From Neelides folsomi (lineage: Eukaryota > Arthropoda > Collembola > Neelipleona > Neelidae): a stretch of DNA of 64,000 nucleotides. The stretch spans positions 1 through 64,000 of the forward strand of contig JAQGBZ010000084.1 of assembly GCA_034687125.1 (NCBI GenBank), read 5' to 3'. Numbering within the stretch: the first letter of the stretch is position 1; every line of letters starts with the position of its first letter. The translations under genes were made by a program, and so were the position numbers. This document shows, piece by piece, positions 37,161-48,200 of this stretch. Below the pieces are notes generated by a model. It worked only from the letters and a program-made list of their open reading frames with translations, did no database searches and was not told where the DNA came from.

Positions 37161-40100
37161 GGATCCAATTTAAACTTGAATTCCAAACCCCTTTACTCCG
37201 CCGTGATTTCAATACTAAGATTCCTCCACACAAAATATCATCTTTAACTTTGTACATTTTCTCAATTGGCCCATAGTTCTCATGTGCTCCAGAAGGCTCA
37301 TATAATGAATCTGTACATGATAAGAAACCAGAACAAAGTGGAGCTCCAGATCTTGCATACTAAAACTTCATAAGCTCCGCTCTTCAATAAATAGCTTAAA
37401 TGGAGATAATGTTAACTAAATGTAAATAGTCCAACATATATTCCAACGATATTACAAAAGAGAGTAAGGTTTTGGGTTCAAAATTACCCAAAGCATTTAA
37501 AGGGCTAAAGGAGGAAATCAAAAATGAGAGACTGTTTTGGAAAAAGGGTATCTTTTCTCGCATTAGGATTGAAACTGGTTTTAAAAATCCTTTTGTCCAC
37601 AAATGTAACATTGGATTTGAGTGTGTGTATCATGGTATTTGAACGTCAGTTGAATATAATAGAGAATCTTCTTTTATTGCCGTCCGTGCCTGGTGATGCG
37701 AATTTTGTTTAAACAAGTCCTGGATTACCTCAGTGGAAGTACAGGTCGTGTTTCCGGAATGCACAAGGACGAGACTCAAATTGTACATACGTATCAATTG
37801 GTGGGGTGTTATGGCAGGAATCATCCATTTGGACACGACATAACAATTGAATGCTGGTAGCAGGTCGGAGTCCTTAAACGCTTTCCCCCCTCTAATACAA
37901 AGATAAATGGAGGGAATTGGAAGTAGATGCGGGAGATGTGGCCGTAAAATGAGTCCACACAATGGGGAAGAGTTGGGAGGTTTAAAAAGAGACTCTTCTT
38001 ACGAGGCTCATGAAGCCCCATTTGAAACCGATTTTACGATTCGATCAAGCATAAAATGACGATCTTTTCCCTCCCATTATTTTTCAACACACCATTCCTT
38101 GGATTTGGTCTTCCTGACTCCGGTCCTGAATGCAGAATCAACTCGTTTGTTACTCCATTCCTCCACGGGAATTAAGTCGACCGGTGGAGAGACAAAGGGA
38201 GAATCTTCTGGTTATAATCAACAACCCGAATTTACTCCCACCCGGGAGAGGATTGAGAAAATTATAAAGTTAATCTAATACACAGTTGAAAAGGCCTCTA
38301 CAATGTAGGAAGGAGCCAGTTTAGATTAGAGCTCAATTGTGAGCCGGTGGTAATATATCAGGAGACCCCCATTATGCATCTCTGGGAAAAGGGCTGATAT
38401 CAGATCCAGGGTGACATATATACTGTTAGGTGCGCAAGTTGATACACATTATATACAGATCCATACATATTATTTAAACATTACCCGTAGTTACTCACAG
38501 CATAGTGCATAACATGGATTTAATATATTAATATAGGAAATAAGTTGTGGATTGGGATCCGAGAGCTTTTATGCGACCAGGGAGACCGCAAGGGGTGTAA
38601 GATATTATATATACTCGTACATATGAAGTTTGATATTTTATATTGGGGTGTATATATTCCACCCTCTGGAAATCATCCTCAGTCAGTTCACCCATTCAAT
38701 TATGATCTTATCTCGGGCAGTGAGCTGACACTGCTCTTCCGACACTCCTTCATTCCCTTACTCCCTTCAGTATTAATTTAATTAATCCGCCGCCATCATC
38801 ATCATTACGCTCCCACAAGATCCATACGAAGTTGTATTGACTAATTCGCTAATCTTCTCCGTTTCCCCATCGACGGCAAAATCCAGAGATCCCGTCCCAT
38901 TTATTCATAATCTCTTCAAACTGACTGGTTCCAATGGTGGGATTGTGATGTTGTTCGGGAATGGTAGCTCCATCCGAGTTAATCCAATGGTTTTAAGAAA
39001 GGGGCGTAATAATTCTAATTAGTAAATTGAAGATTATAGATTAATTATCCTTCCTTTCAACCGGCCTTCACTAATTGAAGTTGTCACTTTCACGTAGTCG
39101 ACTCGGAGCTTCCCTAATCACCTTATTTTCTTCCTTCATTCATTGAATATTGGGGAAGAAAAAGGGAGATAAAATATAATAGCTCGATCTCAGACCCAAA
39201 TCCCTTCACAATGAAATGCAGGAACATTATACATCCCATACATCCTGATACAAGGGAGGTCGTTTAAAAACCAAAGCTTTCCCCATAGCGCCCCATCATC
39301 ATCCGTCCCGGGGATGGATGTGGAAATATAGAACATGATATGCAATAACAATATGAAGGCCGAAATCGTCCCAAGATAAACTCACCCATCCCATCATCAT
39401 CCTCCGGTCGAAAATCTACAAAATTTCCGAGTTCCATAAAAGCCTCGTTATGTAATGGGGTCCCTGGCAGAAGATTGGGAAGCGAATCCCATTGTGAGGA
39501 ACGGCGAGGAGCCGCGGGACGTGAGCGGTCATTTAAGGAATCTCGAAGAGGATCAACGTGGCTGTTTTAGTTTCATGTACCTTGGGAACCGCGCTCCCCT
39601 TAATGTCCCTGGGACGGCTCAGCGTTTATGACACATCCCGAATATGGGAAATGTAGAAAATATCGGGTTTTATTGTCATTTCTCCCTTTGACTCCTTAGC
39701 TCGCTGATCTGTAATTCGGATGGAGGATGAGGGTAATGGGTGAGATGGAATATAATGGGGTTTCTATTCCTCCAATCGCCCTTTCCCCCTCAAAGAGATC
39801 CCATCGAGGTCGTACATTATGCCATTGGCTCCAATGGGGGCTGGCCAGTTTGAGTGTGAGTCAAAGTGAAGTTCCTATGGCCAGAGTTAAGCTGTCTGTG
39901 GGCGAAGAGAAGAGTTATGAATTATTACTTCCATGATAGAATTTCAAATGTGAAGTCATAGATAAAGTCGTCCGGAGGAGAATGGCTCCGCGGTCCTTTT
40001 ATGATTGAATGCCCGGGAAAAATAGCCCTCTTCCCCGCTCAATTCCCCCATTCCTCTCCCACTATCGCGGACCCACATCTACTCTCCGGTCATTTATATT

Positions 40101-40400
40101 AGGGAACCCCTTTCATAATAGCTCCACGGCTCTTATCTTCTTGGCAGTTAGTTTCGTGTCCATTCGACGGCCCAATCCCCATCTTCCCCATCATCATCAT
40201 CATCCTCTTCCCGCAGGAAGAAGCCCTCAAAACCACGACATTACACACGCCGCTGGCAAGGACCTCGGGGATATCTGTTTATCCCTTCACCCCGCCTCTT
40301 ACAGCCCTAAATCCACACCCGGTGAAAGATCTTGACCGACAGCCCAATCATTTTCACAACACTCTCCCCATTCTGGCTTTCATAAACCCATAATTCAGAA
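37161..40400. other. Gene-free block, mixed composition
   Basis: No recognisable gene. Short (CAT)n tracts occur near 38795 and 40190. Reading frames here are short or lack domain features. Confidence 0.5.
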
Positions 40401-43400
40401 AGCTCTCGGATAGAAAGGATTTCTATTATACAGGTTTAAAATACCTGTTTCTATAGATACATACTTAAGGAATATTTTATGATAATATTTGGAGTATGTA
40501 TTCATTTATTCTTATTAAATAAACTACATAAAGTAATTTATTTGTATTTCATAAACAAATCAAAATTTTAACCAACGTTAAATTAATATATTGATAACCA
40601 AATATCATTAATTTAAGCTCGTAAATAAAAAAAAACCCATTCTCAGTAATTGTTGTTTTGATCTGAATTAGTATTATAAATTCACATATTACTTTAGTTA
40701 TATAGTATTGTAAGCATAATAAGTTCCAATATTGAAATGTTATTCCAATGTGGATTATTTTCTCTTTGAGAATTAGATGAGTTTGGATATCACACCTCGA
40801 AATCTGTAATCTGTTCATTGTTTCGTTTAATTTTATGCATTGTGGGAAATGGAAGGGGAGGAATTGGAGGATGAACCGAGTTAAGGGATTATAGAGGCGA
40901 AGAATGGATGGGAGGTTTATGAGTTTCATTTCATGATTTAGAATTGAGATTGGCGAACCAATTAGCCGGGAGAGGTACGGATAATTGCAAGGGGGTCTTT
41001 GGATGTAAATCAAATGATTCTCCTCCCAAACTACTCCCGCTCCTTTATAATTAAATACCCTTTATTACAACTGATTTATTTTCGTCCACTCATTCAACGT
41101 GATCTGACTCCCTCGTTGTATTTAGATTACCTGGATTAAACCGGACGGTGTTCTTCCTCCAATTGACCGTGTACAAAATCTACCCAGATCTCCATCCCTA
41201 AATTGGCTCCGGAATATTTATCTTCTAAACAAATCTGTCTTGTTTTAAATGCTGCCCATTTACATGTGAAATTAAAAAATGAGCTATGAGTTCTACACGT
41301 GTATCCACAATCAATTTAATTACCATAACTTGTAGGCAATTTAATTGGCATTTCAAATGAGGCATCTTTAATTAAATTTCCTTCAGAAAAAGTTCAAATC
41401 CTTCCTCCAATTCATATTAGTATCTAATAAGATATGATGCATATATAACTAGGTATATCATATATTTAACTTTTATATATAAATATGAATATTTAGCGAA
41501 AGAAAATGATTAATCGATGACAAACACTTCCTCGATTCCTTCAAAGTAAGGAAGTGTAATTAGATTTGGTATGAGATTATTCCCCTTTCACACCTCCTTG
41601 TCACTCGAAAGAGAAGGTCAAAATAATTCATTCTTTAATTCATTCTTCTTTCCCCGCCACCATTCATTTGGTTCGGGAAGGGAACTTGGGCTCAATTACA
41701 TTACTTGAGGAAACAATTCAAAGGGGAGGTTCAAAGACTCAAAGGGTGAAAAATCGTTCAATTTCAACAACCACCCAATGTTTTAAATCCTCTCACAATT
41801 TACAATGGTCGATGTTGCCTTGGTAGGTTCTGTTTTTAATTTGATTACTCAACTTGATTATTACGAGATAATCCATGTGGGTGGGTGAGCTCGGATGGAG
41901 ATCTCTCTGAGGTATTATTATTATGCATTCTTCTCCTAGTCCAATTATCCAACATTTCATACCAATGTTGTTGATCTTCCACTCACCCTCATCGGCCCAT
42001 CGCTCCCCATCTCTTTACATTAATAAAGTGGTGGGTCGTAAATTAAGAAATTACTCGTTCGGAAATATGCAAGGAAAAAAAATACCCGCCAACTCCAACT
42101 CCAATGAGAATATGAATAATTGAGATCGGAAAATTGGCCCTGTAATTTTCTTTCACTTTATCCAACAACGAAAGTTATTTCCATCATTTTTTATTATTCT
42201 TTTATAGTTTATAAATTTTTTATTTACTCAAATAAAGGACAAAATATACGTAAAAGTTAAGTTTATATTTTATATATGCATACATACTTAATACATACAC
42301 ATATAAATACAACAAGTAAATCATAATAGTATGCCTTAATTTGTTATACATAGTTTTCTTTACAAGCTAGGCAATATTGACGCTATATAATCGACTCCCT
42401 CACGCGCAGTGAATTTACATTCGTAACTACATGAAAAATCATGTTTATCCTTTATTTCCACCCTTCGACCTTTCTTAAAAAAGAATATAAAATAATTCCT
42501 TTAACAATTTTCTTTTTTATACATGGAATTATGTAAAAAGTTTTTGGGTTAGGTTTAAATCGATACACGTTGATTTAAATTTATACATTCATTGATTGTT
42601 CACTTTCTTCATTATTGACGTTCATTAACTAGGCATTTGGTAGTACTCGAACCAATCACGTTTCTTAAACGAGTCACCCAAACAAAAGTCAAGATATAAA
42701 ATTGAGTATTGGAGATATGTAGAACTTATCTACCTAAATACCATATCTATGAATCGTACAGTATGATACTCTGCTGACAATGAGTGAGTATGATGGAATG
42801 ATGTAATGTGTATTTACAATGCACAAAAACAAAAAAAATATTCAAAAGACAATTTTGGTTTAAATGATTTTTCATGTCATTAGTTAATGTAATGACTAAA
42901 ATATGAACATGGGTAGGTAACGTGTCTATTTCACTTCTAATCATTCAAAGTTAATTTCTCGATGGCATTAACAAAGAATAAAAAATGCGCATTTATGTAA
43001 AAAAATCTTGGTAAATTAATTATTAATTAAGATTATATTTATTGGTTTATACAATGAACGACTTTTTAGGTAATAAGTATATAAGTAAATAGTAAATACA
43101 TGAGGATATTATTTATACTTTAATATTATAGAATATTTATATATGATGCATCTGAATATTACTTTAATTGTATACAACGTTCGTTTGGTATATTATTTGT
43201 ATATTGAAAACTTGAACTAAATATTATTAATAAAGCTACCAACAATATTGTTAGCACTATTTAAATTGTAGTTGAATCACAAATTATTGGAATTTAATTA
43301 AATTGTACAAAGTTTTTGTATTTATGATGTTCAATGCAAGTCGAGTCGATTATAAGGTACAGCTTAATTAACTTACACCCAAGGATACTATTAATTATAT

Positions 43401-43700
43401 ATCATTACACCTTAAATGGCCAAGTGTTTAACTTATTATTATAAAAATTGATTAAGGGGTGGATGACTAACTAGCATCATAATTTCTCACTTAACATTCT
43501 ATCTATTTCACATTGAGGAAAAGAATTTGCGAAAGCGAGAATTTGCTCATTGAGTACACGCTTGAAAATGTAAGTTGAGTCGTAATGTTAGTTTTATGTA
43601 CATGTAATAACTATTTATTGGAAAAGTATTAAAAAGAACAGTGTATGTAATAGCTATACTCTACAAGTTTGGGCAGAATCTTATCGTATACACATTTTTT
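40401..43700. other. AT-rich gene-free block
   Basis: Mostly AT-rich with TATATA/TACATA words and a brief moderate-GC island at 40.85-41.2 kb. A 154-codon - strand frame (40549-41013) has an AT-driven Ile/Leu/Asn-rich composition and no domain. No gene recognised. Confidence 0.5.
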
Positions 43701-45087
43701 CATTTGGGAAGTGATTGGAGATCCTTACACATTGGCCGAACGGTGGTGAGATTGTAATTGTAATTGGAGATTAGGAAGCGGGAGTGAATGGAACTCCATT
43801 TGGAATTAGCACCTCCAGGAATGGAAAGGTAGGCGGCGTTTCCCATCTGGATCAATCTCATGAATCACGAGTTTTGATATATGAATCCATTCCCCAATTT
43901 CATATTCGAAGGAGTGAGTTACAATCACAAGGAGATTCGTACAATAACATCATGTTAATGGGCAAATCCCCCATGTTGGATTCCTCGAGTTGGCGATTAG
44001 TTTTGCTTTCGGAGCAAAGGTTACCTGGGAAGCTAAATATATGGAATACCCTCCGGGGTGAGGATGCTATGCGGAATATTCATATATGGACCATATGGGA
44101 TGAATATTACTTGTAGATAACTATTTATTATAAGAGCCAGCCTAGTTCCCAGCAGTAGGAGAAGGAGAATGTGAGAAGTCAATTTCCCCTTGGTGTAATA
44201 AATCCGAAAAGTAAAAAGCGGGTCCGAAATTTCTCATGAATATCATAGTCATGGAAGGGAATAATATTGGGAAGTTCTCATTCATTACTATGTATGGTTG
44301 TCTGGTGATGGCGGGTGGTGTTGGGCCAAAAGAAATTCCCTCCTAGGAGACCTGCGAAAGGGGTGAGGACTGCCGTTAACCAACGATCAAATTGAACTGA
44401 CCACTATTGTTCGTTCAAATATTCATAATCCAATCTCGGAGAGTTAGGGAACATGAAGGGCGCGAGTTGACTTGTGAATACAAAGTGATCCCTCATCCCG
44501 CTCCTTAACTTTCCCCCATAAATTTTCCCCTCACGCACACCTGACTAGGTTTGGGGAGGTGATCCCCTCCAGATTCCTCCCTAATGGCCCCACACCAAGG
44601 CTCATCGGATGAGGAGCGACATTAGAATTAAACCGAGGTCGCTCCCCATCCCAATCCCATTTAAATGATTACCTCGAGGAAATTGTAAAACTTTCCCTCT
44701 CCCCTTCCTTTTAAACTGATTGCCTCCGCAAATTGGGTCTTATCAATATCTCCTCACCATAAATCCACGCTTGCTCAATTATCCACTTCCTCCAAGTAAT
44801 GATGAGAGGTGCCATCGACCCAGGTCTTAATTACTCCCTCAAAAAGGTGAGGAGGAGAAATGACATCATTTCCGTGAGAGATTATGAATCCAAATTTCCC
44901 CTTGGTTGGTGGGAGATAATTCCGTGGAATCCAAAGTCTAACCTACGAACCCTTCTAATATTAGTGTATATGAATATTATCCACTTCTACTTGTTTACTC
45001 TTGAGTGGGGAGGGAGGTCGCCTTCACTCCGTGCGTTCCCGGCTCACATGGAACTTAGAACTGTTCCAACAACTGGGCAAATAACGG
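43701..45087. other. 3' flank of gene B, GC-richer
   Basis: Presumed gene B 3' UTR and downstream DNA. The + strand frame at 43784-44116 has no recognised domain. Composition rises again as gene B is approached. Confidence 0.45.
44124..44129 (-). terminator. Candidate poly(A) signal for gene B
   Basis: TTTATT on the + strand reads AATAAA on the gene B strand, about 960 nt after the stop. It is the first canonical hexamer I noticed downstream. Closer variant signals are possible. Confidence 0.2.
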
Positions 45088-45234
45088 CTAATCTGATGTA
45101 ATAACTCCATTACTCCGGACTCCTTGATGTGAGCTACGCACGTCACCAATCCCTCCGCCGTTCACGTGAAGCCCAGGGTGACCAAGTCCGACCATGTTCC
45201 GCGAGTCCACGAGCGGCGAGCTGCTTTGCGTGTT
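45088..45234 (-). CDS. Bx: Gene B exon 4: Gly/Ser/Asn-rich C-terminal tail and stop
   Basis: From the acceptor GTTGATAG the phase-0 frame encodes [18 protein letters not shown], then [10 protein letters not shown] and a Ser-rich end, with TAG at 45090-45088. It is 147 nt, GC-rich like the other coding exons, and stop-free until its end. No known domain. Gly/Ser/Asn-rich tails are usual for insect Beadex. If this exon is not used, the protein would end within the preceding intron, 14 residues after NHLQ. Confidence 0.62.
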   Translation of the reverse strand, partial: NTQSSSPLVDSRNMVGLGHPGLHVNGGGIGDVRSSHQGVRSNGVITSD

Positions 45235-48200
45235 CTATCAACACCAAATGATCAAATCCCGAGTTTAATTATTCCAACCGGAATCAAACGGGCCCAATGA
45301 GCATACCTGGAGATGATTCCCTTGGCGTTGCTGCTTGAGCGGGTGGATTGGCCCGTTTGAAGTACCCGGGTTCCCTCCGGCACTCATGTTGGCAAACACC
45401 ATCCGCTCCTCGTAGTCGTACTCGCAGAGGATCCGATTATCACAAAGGTAGAATCGGTCACCGACGCAGAACCTATAATGAGAAAAATGACAAAGTTGAT
45501 TACCACTGATCGGGTAAGTGATCCAATGATAACGGATTTAATCCGCTTGGGCGATGGGAAGACTAATAATCCACTCCACTTGTGCTCCAAGTCAATATGT
45601 GCGAGGTTTTGTTGGAGCGGGGAAAGGGCCCCTGGCAAACCATGAGATTAAAGAACTTCATTTTTTTATATCCGGAACCTGATGAACAATCCCTTCAGTC
45701 CCATATAAGGTATAACATAGGGAGAAATTCATATCATCCAATTTCCATCTCACCTCAATAATCAAAAATGATTGGAGGAATGAAGAACTATTAATAAGAA
45801 TTTTTCTCCATCTCCTCCACGATCAAAACTATTCATGGAAATTTGAATCAATTTTCAATAAACTTATTTATTTTTACCACCCAACTTCGCCTCGGGTTTT
45901 CCCCTTCTTGTATAATTTAAATCTAAATGAATATGCCGATATTGATGAGATTCCAAGAGTTTTCTCCATGATTTGAATCGCTCGAGTTTCCGGGATTTGA
46001 TCAAAAAATTCAAACGGATTTGATTCAATTCTCCATCTTGATTCTACACATTGAATCCAAATTTCATTTTTATACATTTTTCATTACATTTGTCCTATCT
46101 TCCCTTTCACCAAGAATCTTCCATTTCTTCAAGTATAACAATTTATTTGACAAAACATTCAACTTATCAAAAATACCTTTACAATTTCACAATTAAAGGA
46201 CAATGCTACACTAAGCTTTTGGAAGACAAATTTTATATATATATATATACCATGGTATATATTGATAACTACAAAAAGAACATAAATTTCGTATTTATCA
46301 TGCCTAAAAAGAGTAAATTGAATAATACATAAAAGTATCGTATATCCATAATGTAACATGATCCATAAGCAACATGATTTCAAATTTCCAAAGAATGGTA
46401 CCCTTTTCGAATTCAATTTATGTAAGAAGGGGGTTATTTTAATATTTGCCTTTTCGAGGCCAGAGGAACGAGGCGGATTGATATGGGATGATAAGGGAAC
46501 GGGAATGGGTTTATGATGGCCGTAATGAGGAGTCGGTGGGAGTGCCAATCCATGAGCCACTGACTCCCGTCACACTCCATTGCGGGGCGAACGGAGGAGA
46601 ATGGAAAGAGAAACGCGGGAGCTCTCAATGGGCCAAAAATAAATGACTCCCGATCCCAATTGAATAACCACAAAAGACGGCAATAAATTAGTCATCGTCC
46701 GGAGTCGAGGACGTTTTCCACACATTGGACGCAACCTCCTCACTTCCCCACACTTCCTTTATCCATCCGTCGTCCGGAATTCAAACAAATGGGGGGCGGG
46801 TTGAGCAGCTCACTCTCACACGCTCTTCAATGAGGAAGGACCTGAATGGGCTGTGGAATACAAAACCCCTTTCTTTAAAAAAACTCTTTCGCTCATACAC
46901 ATTACAACCGACTTTGTGACTCCTTCACTTCCACAATGACCATTTGAACTCAATACATAACATAACTAACTACTTACTTTATATACACACACTATACTCC
47001 TATTAACAAACTAAATCTTTCAATCCCAATCCCAATAAATTAAAGATAAAAGAAGAAAAAATACAATTTTAAAATTATACCAATAAATAAAAAATCTAAT
47101 ACCTGTTAAGCTATACTTATTATTGGTAACACTTTAACCTAACAAAACCTAACCCAACCTTGTAAGTGCAATGTTTATCCTAACATATACAAATTGATAT
47201 TAAAACATATATTTGTTGGCTATGGTTCCATAATACATATAATACTATGGTTCTATGATGGTATGAAAATATTCCAACTGTGAATTGGTGTATTTAAAAT
47301 GTGTAAAATTTTCTCGCATAATAAATTACCAAGCTAACTATCACTTGAGAGCTTTAATTGTTATTTGCCTTTCTGCGTTTGAATGAACTGATGGGGCTCT
47401 TGAGCCGAGAAACAATAAACATGCCTGGAGAAATAAAAAGAGAGGAACTGGGGAGTTATTAAGAATTAGCCTTATTTGGTTGGGAATTGGGGTTGAGGAA
47501 GGATTGGAATAATAATTACACATTAGTTAGTAGGAAATTAACTCTTTCTCTCCTAAGCCTCTCCAAGTGCTTTTCCTCTTCAGAAGGGAGGGGGAGGGGA
47601 ATGATTCCACACACAGTGTTTCTTTCCTCTTGAGAACCCGTGTGGTTGGGAGTTATTGGCGTGTGGAATAATTGGGAGATGAAGGACCACGCGAGAAAGT
47701 CGTTGAGCGAACCCTCCGTTGACCGAATACTCAACCCGTGGGCTTATTATTATTATTGGGAATATATAGGAAATGACTAAGAAACGACATAGAAGTTTAT
47801 AAATGAGAAATTACTCACTTTTAAACAACAATTCCACGGTCAGCGTTGGGAAAATAGGGGACGGGGACCTTTTGTCAAATCAATTATTTTTAATTGGAAA
47901 GTAAATACAAATAACTAACAAATTTCCGAGAGACTCCAACTCTCACTGTTAATTATTTTTCCAGACGAATTCTCATCATTTATGATGATTAATTGGCCCT
48001 ATGCACTCTCATTGTGCAAATATTCGTTTTCATCAAAACATCTGTGTTTTATGTACATATAACTTTGCAAAGCAGAAAATAATAAGATTATAGTGACCCT
48101 TAAATTTTAACTATCTTACTTTAATTCTTTTAAGCAATTCGCATAGCCCATTTTAGTACATTGTTAATTAATTCTCATAAAAATAAAAAACAGGCAGAAT

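Noticed and set aside
40549-41013. 154-codon - strand frame
   Set aside because: Ile/Leu/Asn-rich from AT-rich DNA, with no domain and no splice context.
45384-45638. 84-codon - strand frame overlapping gene B exon 3
   Set aside because: It is in a different frame from LIM2 and shows no domain.
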